Source: Hymenobacter monticola (GTDB lineage Bacteria > Bacteroidota > Bacteroidia > Cytophagales > Hymenobacteraceae). Taken from it: DNA of 64,000 nt. Below, in pieces: positions 28,516 through 41,194 of this stretch. How positions within the stretch are numbered: the first letter of the stretch is position 1; each line of letters starts with the position of its first letter. The translations under genes were made by a program, and so were the position numbers. Where the stretch lies: NCBI RefSeq assembly GCF_022811645.1, contig NZ_CP094534.1:806001-870000 (forward strand), written 5' to 3'. The notes under the pieces are model-generated. The model saw only the letters and a list, made by a program, of their open reading frames with translations. It searched no databases and was not told where the DNA came from.

Positions 28516-30573
28516 ATGCCTTTCCGCCTTTTCCTCCTGCTCCTCCTTGCCTCCGCCGCGCTGCCCGCCACGGCCCAAAGCGTGGCCTTCACCAAAGACA
28601 ACTTTGGCGACAATAAAGACGGCCTGCGCGAGGCCAACCGCGAGCTGAAAGACGGCGACACCGAGTACCGCGCCGACCCGCCGCGCTACGCCGCTGCACT
28701 GCCGCACTTTCTGGCCGCTCAGCAGTTCAACCCCAACAACGCGGCCCTGAACGTGAAAATCGGCGACTGCTACCTGCACGCGCCCACCAAAACCGCCGCC
28801 CTCCCCTACCTGCAACGCGCCGCCAAGCTCGATGCCACGGCCGATGCCCGCACGCACTACCTGCTGGCCCGCGCCCTGCACCTGAGCGGCAAGTGGCGCG
28901 AGGCCCTGGCCGAATACCAGCAGGCCCAGCCCACCGGCAGCAACACCCGCAACGGCGACGCGGAGGCCATCACGGCCACCGATTTGCAGCGCTACATGCA
29001 GCAGTGCCGCAACGGCCAGCAGCTGGCGGCGCACCCCACGCGGGTGTTCATTGATAATGCGGGGCCGGAGCTGAACTCCCCGGATTCGGACTACGGGCCG
29101 GTGGTGTCGGCTGATGAATCGACCATTCTCATCACCTCGCGCCGGGCGGGCTCGACGGGCGGCAAGAAGGACCCGGAGGGCAATGGCTATTTTGAGGACA
29201 TTTACCAGGCCAACTGGCAGGGCAAGAAGTGGAGTCGCGCCAGCAACCTGGGCACCCCCGTGAACACCGACGACCACAACGCTACCGTGGGCCTGGCCCC
29301 CGACGGCCAGCGCATGCTGGTATACGTGGGCACCAACGGCGGCGACCTGCTCGAAGCCAACCTCACCGGCACCACCTGGACCAAACCCAAGCAGCTCGGC
29401 TCACGCATCAACACCAAGAACCACGAAACCTCGGCTAGCTACTCGCCCGACGGGCGCTGGCTCTACTTCGTGAGCGACCGGGTAGAGGGCAGCCTCGGCG
29501 GCTCTGACATTTATAAGATTGACCTAGAAGGCCGCAACCAGCCCGTGAACCTGGGCACGACCATTAACACCGGCGCCGGCGAAGAAGGCGTGTTTATGGC
29601 GCCCGATGGCAAGACGCTGTACTTTTCTTCGGAAGGGCACAACTCGATGGGAGGCTACGACATCTTCAAATCGGTATTCGAGAACGGTAAGTGGAGCAAG
29701 CCCGAAAACCTGGGCTGGCCCATCAATACGCCCGACGATGACGTGTTTTTTGTAACCTCCGCCTCGGGGCGGCACGGCTACTACAGCAGCGACCGGCCGG
29801 GCGGCCTCGGCGCTAAGGACATCTACCGCATCACCTTCCTCGGCCCCGAAAAGCCGCCCGTGCTCAGCCAGGAAGACCAGCTGCTGGCCTCGCGCCTGGC
29901 GCCGGTGAAGCAAACCGTGCTGGCGCCCGCCGTGGCCGTGGCCACCGCCCAGGTCACCATCCTGAAAGGCACCGTGACCGACGCCGCCAGCCAGCAGCCG
30001 CTCGATGCCGCCATCGACCTCATCGACAACGCCAGCGGGCAGACCATTGCCACCTTCCGCAGCAACGCTACTTCGGGCCGCTACCTCGTGAGTTTGCCCT
30101 CGGGCACCAACTACGGCATCGTGGTGCGGCAGGAGGGCTACCTGTTTCACTCCGAAAACTTCGACCTGCCGGCCGGCGCCGCTTATGCCGAAGTAGTCAA
30201 GGATATTCCGCTCAAAAAGCTGGAAGTGGGCACCACCATCGTGCTGCGCAACATTTTCTTCGACACCGGCAAGGCCACCCTGCGCCCCGAAAGCACCGCC
30301 GAGCTGGAGCGCCTGCAAAAGCTCCTCACCGAAACGCCCGCCCTCAAGCTAGAAATGGCCGGCCACACCGACGACGTAGGCGAGGCGGCCATGAACCAGG
30401 ACCTGAGCCAGCGCCGCGCCCAGGCCGTCGTCACCTACCTCACGCAGCACGGCATCGCCGGCGCCCGCCTCACGGCCATGGGCTACGGCGAAACCCGCCC
30501 CGAGGTGCCCAACACCAGCAAAGGCAACCGCCAGCTCAACCGCCGCACCGAGTTCAAGGTGACCGCGAAGTAG
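28516..30573 (+). CDS. PD40-propeller/OmpA-family protein (PorE-like)
   Basis: 685 aa from ATG 28516, chosen because MPFRLFLLLLLASAALPATA is a good signal peptide. Order: TPR-like helices (about 40-170), PD40/WD40-like beta-propeller (about 190-450, repeats such as SPDGRWLYFVSDR and APDGKTLYFSSEG), carboxypeptidase-regulatory-like beta domain (about 490-570), OmpA-type peptidoglycan-binding domain (about 575-685, FFDTGKATLRPES, GHTDDVGE). This is the order of PorE, the peptidoglycan-bound part of the type IX secretion system. PorE is a lipoprotein but no lipobox is seen here, so I call it PorE-like only. Confidence 0.88.
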   Translation: MPFRLFLLLLLASAALPATAQSVAFTKDNFGDNKDGLREANRELKDGDTEYRADPPRYAAALPHFLAAQQFNPNNAALNVKIGDCYLHAPTKTAALPYLQRAAKLDATADARTHYLLARALHLSGKWREALAEYQQAQPTGSNTRNGDAEAITATDLQRYMQQCRNGQQLAAHPTRVFIDNAGPELNSPDSDYGPVVSADESTILITSRRAGSTGGKKDPEGNGYFEDIYQANWQGKKWSRASNLGTPVNTDDHNATVGLAPDGQRMLVYVGTNGGDLLEANLTGTTWTKPKQLGSRINTKNHETSASYSPDGRWLYFVSDRVEGSLGGSDIYKIDLEGRNQPVNLGTTINTGAGEEGVFMAPDGKTLYFSSEGHNSMGGYDIFKSVFENGKWSKPENLGWPINTPDDDVFFVTSASGRHGYYSSDRPGGLGAKDIYRITFLGPEKPPVLSQEDQLLASRLAPVKQTVLAPAVAVATAQVTILKGTVTDAASQQPLDAAIDLIDNASGQTIATFRSNATSGRYLVSLPSGTNYGIVVRQEGYLFHSENFDLPAGAAYAEVVKDIPLKKLEVGTTIVLRNIFFDTGKATLRPESTAELERLQKLLTETPALKLEMAGHTDDVGEAAMNQDLSQRRAQAVVTYLTQHGIAGARLTAMGYGETRPEVPNTSKGNRQLNRRTEFKVTAK

Positions 30574-30586
30574 CTGCATAAACGAA

Positions 30587-30677
30587 GTAGAGACGCATAT
30601 TTACGTCTCGTCGTTGAACGGAATCGTAGCCGAAACCCCGATGGCGCGGGCAACGAGACGCAAGTATGCGTCTCTAC
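30587..30677. repeat. Long inverted repeat, GTAGAGACGCATA type
   Basis: Arms 30587-30613 and 30651-30677 (27 nt) with three mismatches, just after the PorE-like stop codon. Confidence 0.88.
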
Positions 30678-30811
30678 TCAATTGCCGCCGAGCACGGCCG
30701 GGCAAAAACCCGCATTGACCGGGCAGGGCGCTTTGATAATCGGAAAGTTGCGACGCGGCGCGGCGGCCGCTTCTACCTTGCGCCGCTAAACCATCGGGCA
30801 GCTTTTTCGGC

Positions 30812-34483
<3,672 letters not shown>

Positions 34484-34537
34484 AAATCCGCGGCAACGGT
34501 TACTTTCGTTTGCTTAACGCCCTCCTTTTTCTAGCTT

Positions 34538-35260
34538 ATGTCTGCTTCTGTTCTAAGTTGTTTAGTTGTCGACGACGACCCCATGTCGGTGCAAGTGGTG
34601 CTCAACTGCATCAACAACACGCCTTTCCTCACCGCCGTCGGCAGCTACACCAACCCTGTTGAAGCCGCCGAGGCCCTGCGCACCCAGCCCGTCGACCTGC
34701 TGTTTCTGGACGTGGAAATGCCGCTCATGTCGGGCATTGAGCTATTGCGCACCCTGCAGCACCCGCCCTTGGTGGTGCTCATTACCAGCAGCAAAGACTA
34801 CGCGGTGCAGGCCTTCGAGCACGCCGTGGTCGACTACCTGGTGAAGCCCGTGAGCTACGCGCGCTTCCTGCAGGCCTCGCAAAAAGCCCTGGAAATGACC
34901 GAGCGCCAAGGCTCGGCCGGCGCCGAAAACATCGAAGCCGCGGTCAGCAACGACTTTACCTTCGTCAAGGTCGACAACAAGCTGGTGCGCGTCACCTTCG
35001 CCGACGTGCGCTACGTGGAAGCCCTCGGCGACTACGTGCACATCATCACCGGCCAAAGCAAGCTCATCGTATACAGCACCATGAAGGGCGTGGAGGAGAA
35101 ATTCCCCAGCAGCGTGTTCGTGCGGGTGCACCGCTCGTTCATCGTCAACGTCAAATACATCCAGGCCCTCGAAGACAACATGCTGACCGTGGAAGGCAAA
35201 CAGATTCCGGTGGGCCAAACATACTTGCGCGACGTGATGCAGCGCCTCAACCGGTTTTAG
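34538..35260 (+). CDS. LytTR-family response regulator
   Basis: 240 aa. Residues 1-125: receiver with acidic pocket VVDDDP, phospho-acceptor Asp58 in LFLDVEMP, Lys in VKPVS. Residues about 140-240: LytTR DNA-binding domain (FVKVDNKLVRV, YVEALGDYVHI, FVRVHRSFIVN, IPVGQTYL). It is a transcription factor, presumably activated by phosphorylation. It follows the hybrid kinase closely on the same strand and is the best candidate for the end of that phosphorelay, although LytTR regulators more often pair with short LytS-type kinases. Confidence 0.95.
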   Translation: MSASVLSCLVVDDDPMSVQVVLNCINNTPFLTAVGSYTNPVEAAEALRTQPVDLLFLDVEMPLMSGIELLRTLQHPPLVVLITSSKDYAVQAFEHAVVDYLVKPVSYARFLQASQKALEMTERQGSAGAENIEAAVSNDFTFVKVDNKLVRVTFADVRYVEALGDYVHIITGQSKLIVYSTMKGVEEKFPSSVFVRVHRSFIVNVKYIQALEDNMLTVEGKQIPVGQTYLRDVMQRLNRF

Positions 35261-35299
35261 TCGTTCGAACCCGCTTTTTCAACTGTTTTCTATTTCGGC

Positions 35300-35926
35300 A
35301 TGCGCTTCTGCTTAACGTTCCGCCCCGGCAACCTGGCCGCTGCCGTTGCTTCGCTCCTCTTATTGCTGAGCTCCGCCGCCCGCGCCCAGCAGGCCGGCGA
35401 CACCACCAGCGTGAGCTGCGGCCCGCCCCTGTCGCGCATGCTCTGCGTCGACCTCGACGGCCGCCCGTCCATCGACGAAGCCGCCGGCCCCTTCACCTAC
35501 AAATGGCAGATGGGCGACGGCACCACCCTCACCGGCCCTACCATCACGCACTGCTATAAGGAGCGCAAAAACTACGTGGTGCAGCTCGACGTCATTGTGG
35601 ACAAAACCGGCGAGGTGCGCACCGGCCAGAAATATATCCCCATCAACCTCGTGCAGCAGGACGTGGTCGATTTCACCGCCACCACCACCCGCGTGCGCGT
35701 GGGCCAGCCGGTTTCCTTCGCCTCGCCCGAAGCCCAGCTCCTTACCTGCCAGAACGTGCAGTTTGTGTGGGATTTTCGCGATGGCACCGTGCAGAAAGGC
35801 CGCACCGCCGAGCACGTATTCCGCCGCCCCGGCACCTACGCCGTGCGCTTCAGCATGCGCGGCTACGGCTCCCAGGCCTGCATCCAGAGCCACTGCGTTT
35901 CGCGCGAAATCGTGGTCGAGCCCTAG
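35300..35926 (+). CDS. Secreted PKD-domain protein
   Basis: 208 aa: signal peptide (ending SSAARA) and two PKD-type beta-sandwich domains (about 45-115, 118-208), each with the pattern YKWQMGDGTT or FVWDFRDGTV followed by HCYKERKNYVV or HVFRRPGTYAVRF. PKD domains mediate protein or glycan contacts at the surface. The protein has no enzyme domain and no recognisable sorting tail, and five or more cysteines that may form disulfides. It lies 39 bp after the LytTR gene and may be in the same transcript. The role is unknown. Confidence 0.85.
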   Translation: MRFCLTFRPGNLAAAVASLLLLLSSAARAQQAGDTTSVSCGPPLSRMLCVDLDGRPSIDEAAGPFTYKWQMGDGTTLTGPTITHCYKERKNYVVQLDVIVDKTGEVRTGQKYIPINLVQQDVVDFTATTTRVRVGQPVSFASPEAQLLTCQNVQFVWDFRDGTVQKGRTAEHVFRRPGTYAVRFSMRGYGSQACIQSHCVSREIVVEP

Positions 35927-35946
35927 CAAGGAGCTGTTTCTACGAT

Positions 35947-36000
35947 GACGAAGGAGCAGGCGGCCGGTGCATTTCCGGCGGCTTGCTCCTTCGTCTTTTT
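35947..36000. terminator. Bidirectional terminator between convergent genes
   Basis: Arms 35947-35967 and 35975-35995 (about 21 bp, core ACGAAGGAGCA) followed by TTTTT on the plus strand. It serves the PKD gene and could also serve the minus-strand gene ending at 35999. Confidence 0.85.
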
Positions 36001-37522
36001 ACAGCCCCAACTCGTTCGCCACCGGCGCCCCTTCGCGCAGCAGCTTTAGCACCAGTTCCCACAGGTGTTCGTAGGGAATAATTTCTACCTCGGCAAAGGC
36101 CTCGCCGGGCGGCGCGGTGTCCTGCAGCTGCTGAAACAGCACCTTGCCGCGTTCGGCTGCTTTGGCGGCGTCGAAGTTCTTTTCCACAATCAGCTGCAGC
36201 AGGCGCAAAAACAACCGGCTGCGCACCGTGGTGGGCTCGTATAGGTGCCGCTGCTGGTACTTGCGCAGGCGCTCCAGGCGCAGGAGCACGGCTTCTAGGT
36301 TGCGCTCGCGCAGGAAGTGCAGCAGCTGCAATACCAGAATGGCCACGTTGTGCCCCCGCTTGTCGCGGCTGTACTCGGGCAGTTGCAGCACCCACTGGGC
36401 CATCTGGCGCTGCCGGGCAATGGACGGGCGCGCCGGCGGCAGCACAAAGTCAATGTAGGCCCGGTACAAGTTCCAGCGCTGCAAAGCCGCCTCGCGCTGA
36501 ATCAGATACGCCGGATTTTTGGTAATGATTTCCATCAGTTCCTGGGCCCGCTCGTATTGTTCGGCATGCAGCGCCAGCAGCACGTAGTGCTCCTGAAAAT
36601 AAAACCAATTGTTCGACGACGGGTGGAAGTCGCGGTTGTATTCTTCGGCCAGCCGCAGGCCCTGCACCGGCTGCCGGCTGCGCAGGTAGGCGTAAATGCT
36701 CACGAAGTGGTTGAAGCGCAAGTCAAACCGCCGCTCGTTCAGCTTGCCTTCTTTCAGGCGCCGCGAAGCCGCCGCCGTCACCCGAATCATCTCCTGAAAA
36801 TTGCCCTGCAGCTCTTCGTAGGCCAATCGCGCCCGGTACACCACATTATAGGTAGTGAAGCTGCGGGCCTTGCGGTGCAGGGCTTCGAGTTGGGCAATGC
36901 GCTCGGGCAGCACGGCCAGCACGGCCCGGCGCGCGGCCACGGTGCCGCTCAGGGCCAGCTGGGTGGCGGTGTAGAGCTGCTCGGCCTCGTCTTCCAGCGC
37001 CAGCACTTGCTGCACGTGCGTCAGCACCTTCACTGCCTTCTTATACGGAATGACGTCGCGCTTTTCGGCGTGCAGGTTGCGCAGCATGCGGGCGCACAGC
37101 ACGGCATACTGCGTGAATTCGCCTTTTTCGGCCAGCGCCAAGCAGCGCTGCAATAGCCGCTCCGACAGCTTGTACTCGCGCTCAGCATACAAAATACTTA
37201 CCTTGTGCAACATGTCCAGGCATTCGAGCTCGTAGCGGCGCGACACCAGGTGCCGGGGGTCGGAGTGGTCCAGAAAGTACAGTTGGTTGAGCAACTTGCT
37301 GCGCACCCGCGACTGCAGTTTGTGCAAGGCCCGCACGTTGGTGGGCGTGGCCTTGCCATACAAGGCCTTCACCACCTGTAGTTGGGTGGCATCGGGCGCC
37401 TCGGCCAGGGTCTTCACAAATTGATTCTCCTTGCTTGGCTGGCGGCTATTCAGGTCCAATACCGGCAAAGCGCTCAGGCTGCGCGATGTCACAATTCGCG
37501 CCAAATTCGCAATTTCATTCAT
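35999..37522 (-). CDS. Helical-repeat protein of unknown function
   Basis: 507 aa with no signal peptide or membrane segment, so cytoplasmic. The sequence is almost entirely helical, rich in Leu, Arg, Glu and Gln, with pairs of helices suggestive of TPR-like or solenoid repeats (AEREYKLSERLLQRCLALAEKGEF, YERAQELMEIITK). Many arginines make it basic. I do not recognise a named family, and no catalytic motif is visible. Its start codon is followed upstream by the AT-rich leader of the repeat-peptide cassette, so it is divergent from that cassette and could be its regulator or partner; this is position only. Confidence 0.8.
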   Translation of the reverse strand: MNEIANLARIVTSRSLSALPVLDLNSRQPSKENQFVKTLAEAPDATQLQVVKALYGKATPTNVRALHKLQSRVRSKLLNQLYFLDHSDPRHLVSRRYELECLDMLHKVSILYAEREYKLSERLLQRCLALAEKGEFTQYAVLCARMLRNLHAEKRDVIPYKKAVKVLTHVQQVLALEDEAEQLYTATQLALSGTVAARRAVLAVLPERIAQLEALHRKARSFTTYNVVYRARLAYEELQGNFQEMIRVTAAASRRLKEGKLNERRFDLRFNHFVSIYAYLRSRQPVQGLRLAEEYNRDFHPSSNNWFYFQEHYVLLALHAEQYERAQELMEIITKNPAYLIQREAALQRWNLYRAYIDFVLPPARPSIARQRQMAQWVLQLPEYSRDKRGHNVAILVLQLLHFLRERNLEAVLLRLERLRKYQQRHLYEPTTVRSRLFLRLLQLIVEKNFDAAKAAERGKVLFQQLQDTAPPGEAFAEVEIIPYEHLWELVLKLLREGAPVANELGL

Positions 37523-37892
37523 CTAAAAACCGCCTATACGACGCAAAAACGCAATTTTCGACTTAAACACCCTTCTAAAACCGACGTCACAAAAAGGCAG
37601 ATTCTTTCCTTTTTTCGCCGCAACCAACCGGCCACATTTGTATCGTGAATATTTACGTCTGCTTTTAAGCTCAGACGTCACAAATTGAGTGTTTTTTCTG
37701 AAAGCCCAATAAAAAAAAGGTTATTTAAAAAACAGAAAAGCCATGTCAATATATGTTTTCTTTTTTTAGTTAAGTTATTTATAGTTTGCATACAAGTCAA
37801 TTTTAGGGCATAAATGTCCTTTTGCACGGCTTGGGCGCCCCCCAACTTTGTGGTGTTCAAATAGCTGACCCACTCCTAAAGCCATACATACC
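37523..37892 (+). promoter_or_regulatory. AT-rich divergent leader of the repeat-peptide gene
   Basis: 370 bp without a gene and much poorer in GC than its surroundings. GACGTCACAAA occurs twice (37583-37593, 37674-37684); the second is part of an inverted repeat ACGTCTG-N10-CAGACGT at 37654-37677. ATGTCCTTTT at 37814 recurs at 42423 and a GATGTCACAAA variant at 42225, in the leader on the other side of the cassette. A TTTTG resembling a -7 end lies at 37820. These look like regulator sites. Confidence 0.5.
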
Positions 37893-38291
37893 GTGCTGAA
37901 TCTCCTCACCATCGCCCTGTTCCAAGTTGCCAGCTTCTGCTCGCCCGCTGCTCCTGCTACGGCTCCTGCCAATACCGCGAACGTAACCACTGCTGCGGCC
38001 CCCGGCGGCACCGGCGGCTGGGCCGGCGACATTGCTGCTCCCGGTGGTACCGGTGGTTGGGCCGGCGACATTGCCGCTCCCGGCGGCACGGGCGGCTGGG
38101 CCGGCGACTACACCTCGCTACTGGATGGCGGCACCGGCGGCTGGGCCGGCGACATCGCAGCTCCGGCTGACGGCGGCACCGGCGGCTGGGCCGGCGACAT
38201 TGCTACTCCCGGTGGTACCGGCGGTTGGGCCGGCGACATTGCCGCTCCCGGCGGCACGGGCGGCTGGGCCGGCGACTACACGGGCAATTAA
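37893..38291 (+). CDS. Secreted protein of seven GGTGGWAGD repeats (possible peptide precursor)
   Basis: 132 aa from GTG 37893 (no ATG in frame). A short hydrophobic N-terminus (MLNLLTIALFQVASFC) resembles a signal sequence; Cys16 is not in a proper lipobox. An Ala/Pro/Thr linker follows, then seven exact copies of the nonapeptide GGTGGWAGD, spaced by IAAP, IATP, IAAPAD or YTSLLD and ending YTGN. Codon use in the repeats varies at third positions, so the peptide is under selection. A larger DNA block is itself duplicated (38028-38113 and 38196-38281). A peptide-binding protein and two peptide-transport permeases follow at once. Function unknown; processing into small Trp peptides is inference. 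A structural or adhesive repeat protein is the alternative. Confidence 0.75.
   Translation: MLNLLTIALFQVASFCSPAAPATAPANTANVTTAAAPGGTGGWAGDIAAPGGTGGWAGDIAAPGGTGGWAGDYTSLLDGGTGGWAGDIAAPADGGTGGWAGDIATPGGTGGWAGDIAAPGGTGGWAGDYTGN
37999..38281 (+). repeat. Tandem coding repeat, GGTGGWAGD units in a higher-order duplication
   Basis: Seven units, about 39 bp where the spacer is IAAP. The 86-bp blocks 38028-38113 and 38196-38281 differ at two positions, showing a recent segmental duplication of units 2-3 into 6-7. Confidence 0.92.
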
Positions 38292-38348
38292 TACCCCGCT
38301 TTTCGTGCCTATATTGCCTGCTCACTGTAGCATGGCTTCATAGTCAGA

Positions 38349-40115
38349 ATGTACCGCGTGAGGCAAAATTTCTTGGCCGGAGCCCGCCTCTGTCTTGCAA
38401 TTGCCTTGCTGCTACAGGGTTGCACGGCCAAGCGCCGTGCGGCTGGCCTCGTCAAAATCCGCTGGGCGCACGACCCTGAAAACCTTGACCCCATGGCCTT
38501 GGCGAATCAGCCCGCCATCGACGCCATCAACTTATTAAACTGCAGCCTGCTGCAGGCCGATTTTGCCACGAATCGGTTTGCGCCGGCCCTGGCCGAGGCC
38601 CTGCCCACGGTGCAGCTCCTCGGCGATTCGCTCATGCGGCTGCAATACACCCTCCGGCCCGAGGCCGCCTGGGACAACGGCCGCCCGGTGCTGGCCACCG
38701 ACGTGGCCTTCACGTTAAAGCTGATGTTTTGCCCGGGGCTGCCCAACGAACGGGCCCGCAGCGACTACAGCTTTATTCGGGAAGTCCTGATTGACCCCAA
38801 AAACCCGCGGCGGTTCAGCTTGGTCTGCACCAGCCAGTCGGTAGAATACGTGCAGGCTTCGGGCGATTTTTTTGTATTGCCCGAAGCCGCCCTCGACCCC
38901 AAAAGCGAACTGCGTGCTTTTTCGCTGGCTGAGTTGCAACGCCGCCCGGCCAGCGACAAAGCGCCCCCGGCGGTGCTCCAAGCCCTGGCCCGGCGCTACG
39001 CCGCCGCCACGCCGGGCCAAACGCCTGCCCGCCTGCCCGGCTGCGGCCCCTACCAGCTGGTGAAATGGGAAAAGGACCGGTCCCTCCGCTTCCGGCGCAA
39101 GCCCGGTTGGTGGGCCGACCGGGTGCGCCCCCGGCCTTTTGTGCTGGAGGCCCGCCCGGCGCAACTCGAATACGCCATCATTCCGGACGCAGCCACGGCC
39201 TCGCTGGCCTTGCAGCGCGGCGACATTGACGTGTTTCCGCAAATGCCCACCCGCGAATTTATTCGCCTGCGCCAGGCGCCAACCGCGCGCGCGGCCCTGA
39301 ATTTTTACACTACGGCTTCCCACGACGTTGTTATCGCAGGCTTCAACACCCGTCAGCCTCCCCTCTCTGATGCGCTGACGCGCCAAGCCCTGGGGCGCTG
39401 CTTCGATGCGGCGGGCATTTTGCAGGGCAGCGAGTTGGGCGAAGGCCGGCGCACGGTAGGCCTCATCAGCCCCGCCGACCGCCGCAACTACAACGACAGC
39501 TTGGCCCCGGTGCCTTTCGACCCGGCTGGGGCCGTGGCGCTGCTGCGTCGGGCGGGCTGGCGGCGCGGAGCCACCGCGGAGGCCGGCTGGCAGCGCAACA
39601 GCGCGCACGGCCCCCAGCTATTGCGCCTGACGATGCGCTACCGAACCGATGAGCCGCTCTTCGCCACGATGGCGCTGCAGTTTCAGGCGGCAGCGGCCGG
39701 CATTGGGGTACCCGTTCGCTTACTGCCTACGGAGTCGGGCAATTTCAGCGAAGCGCTGCACAACGGCGAGTTTGATGTGTACGTGCGGGCCCTGCGCGGC
39801 AATCCGTTCATGTTCAACTTCACGTCCTTCCTGCATTCACAAGCGGTGGGCGCGGGCAATACGACTGGTTTCGGCACCCCGGAAAGCGACCGGCTGATTG
39901 AGGCCATTGCGGCGGCCAGCACCGTGCCGCACCGTGCGCAGCTGCTGCGGCGCTTCCAGACCTTGCTGCAGCGCGAGATGCCCTTAGTGCCCCTTTTCTT
40001 CCGGTCGAACCACGTGGCGGCGCAAAAACGACTCACGCACCTGTACCCGACCAGCCTCAAGCCCGGCTTTGCGGCCATGGCCATTGACGAAGCGCCCCCT
40101 TCCACGTCGCCTTAA
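38349..40115 (+). CDS. Oligopeptide-type ABC transporter substrate-binding lipoprotein
   Basis: 588 aa SBP_bac_5 (DppA/OppA) family protein. Signal peptide with lipobox LLQGC (Cys about 27), followed by the family pattern: WAHDPENLDPMAL, YTLRPEAAWDNGRPVLATDVAFTLKL, LPGCGPYQLVKWEKD, and late NTTGFGTPESDRLIEA. It should capture short peptides for import. It starts 57 bp after the GGTGGWAGD gene, and the two permease genes follow without gaps, so all four are likely one transcription unit. Tryptophan peptides from the upstream gene are a possible ligand, untested. Confidence 0.92.
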   Translation: MYRVRQNFLAGARLCLAIALLLQGCTAKRRAAGLVKIRWAHDPENLDPMALANQPAIDAINLLNCSLLQADFATNRFAPALAEALPTVQLLGDSLMRLQYTLRPEAAWDNGRPVLATDVAFTLKLMFCPGLPNERARSDYSFIREVLIDPKNPRRFSLVCTSQSVEYVQASGDFFVLPEAALDPKSELRAFSLAELQRRPASDKAPPAVLQALARRYAAATPGQTPARLPGCGPYQLVKWEKDRSLRFRRKPGWWADRVRPRPFVLEARPAQLEYAIIPDAATASLALQRGDIDVFPQMPTREFIRLRQAPTARAALNFYTTASHDVVIAGFNTRQPPLSDALTRQALGRCFDAAGILQGSELGEGRRTVGLISPADRRNYNDSLAPVPFDPAGAVALLRRAGWRRGATAEAGWQRNSAHGPQLLRLTMRYRTDEPLFATMALQFQAAAAGIGVPVRLLPTESGNFSEALHNGEFDVYVRALRGNPFMFNFTSFLHSQAVGAGNTTGFGTPESDRLIEAIAAASTVPHRAQLLRRFQTLLQREMPLVPLFFRSNHVAAQKRLTHLYPTSLKPGFAAMAIDEAPPSTSP

Positions 40116-40123
40116 TCCAACTC

Positions 40124-41194
40124 ATGGCCCGGCTACTTTTCTGGCGACTGCTACGGATGGTCTTAGCCGTGTGGGCGTTGGCCTCGGGGGTGTTTCTACT
40201 GAGCCACCTCGAAGGCGGCACGGCCGTCGCATTGGCGCAGCCCGACCCCGCCGAGGTGCGCACGAGAGGCGCGGCTTCCACTCCCACCGAGCGCGCGGCC
40301 CTCGAGCAAGCTGCCCGGCACCGGCTGGGGCTCGATATTCCACTTTTTTACGTTGGTACACAGGCCCCGGCTTCGGCCACCGCAAGCCAGTGGCACTGGA
40401 ACGGCGTGCCCAACCAATACCATCGGTGGGTTAGTGCCCTGGTGCGCGGCCAGCTGGGCACCTCTTTTCGCACGGGCGAAAGCGTGCGCGGGCGCTTGCA
40501 GCAGGCGTTGCGCTTCACGCTGCCCCTCACCGGCACCGCCGCGGCTCTGGCCGTGCTGCTGACACTATTTCTGGCTCCGCGCCTGGCCGCCCGGCCGGGC
40601 TGGCACCGGCCGGTGCGGGGCGCGCTTGTTGCGTTGCAGTCGCTGCCCCTTTTTGTCGTCGCGCTGGGTCTGCTGCTGCTCTTCGCCAACCCGGAAGCCC
40701 TGGCTTGGTTTCCCAGCTACGGCCTCGACCCCGCCACTGACGCGGACACGGAAGCCGGCAGCCAATTCCTAAACTATTTGTGGCACATGACACTGCCTGC
40801 AACAACCTTGGTAATTAGCGCTCTGCCCGAGCTCACGCTGCAGCTCACCGCTGCCTTGGAGCAGGAGTTGGGCGCCGACTATGCCACCACGGCCCGAGCC
40901 AAAGGCCTGGCCGCACGGGCCGTCATCCGGCACCACGCCATGCGCAACGCCATCCTGCCCTCGCTGGCCCAGCTGGCCGAGTTGCTGCCGGCCCTAGCGG
41001 CGGGCGCCGTGGTGGTGGAAGTGGCCTTTGCCCTGCCCGGCATGGGGCGCCTGCTGGCCGAAGCGGCCGCCGCCCGCGACTTTCCCGTGTTGGTGGGCGG
41101 GGTGTTGCTCATTGGCGCCGCGCGGCTGCTGGCGCTGCTCATCACCGACCTTCTCGCCTTTTGGGCCGACCCTCGAATTCGTTGGCAGCATTAG
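40124..41194 (+). CDS. Peptide ABC transporter permease, DppB type
   Basis: 356 aa, about six membrane helices. The N-terminal helix is followed by a periplasmic region containing the DppB-type ALEQAARHRLGLD and the conserved GQLGTSFRTGESV. The BPD_transp_1 fold follows, with the EAA loop TTARAKGLAARAVIRHHAMRNAILP, where an ATPase would dock. It follows the binding protein by 8 bp and overlaps the next permease by 34 bp. The predicted role is half of the membrane channel for peptide import. Confidence 0.93.
   Translation: MARLLFWRLLRMVLAVWALASGVFLLSHLEGGTAVALAQPDPAEVRTRGAASTPTERAALEQAARHRLGLDIPLFYVGTQAPASATASQWHWNGVPNQYHRWVSALVRGQLGTSFRTGESVRGRLQQALRFTLPLTGTAAALAVLLTLFLAPRLAARPGWHRPVRGALVALQSLPLFVVALGLLLLFANPEALAWFPSYGLDPATDADTEAGSQFLNYLWHMTLPATTLVISALPELTLQLTAALEQELGADYATTARAKGLAARAVIRHHAMRNAILPSLAQLAELLPALAAGAVVVEVAFALPGMGRLLAEAAAARDFPVLVGGVLLIGAARLLALLITDLLAFWADPRIRWQH

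Noticed and set aside
37999..38281. Regular ~39-bp DNA repeats as a CRISPR array
   Set aside because: No unique spacers of uniform length; the repeats are coding, in frame and keep the peptide through synonymous changes.
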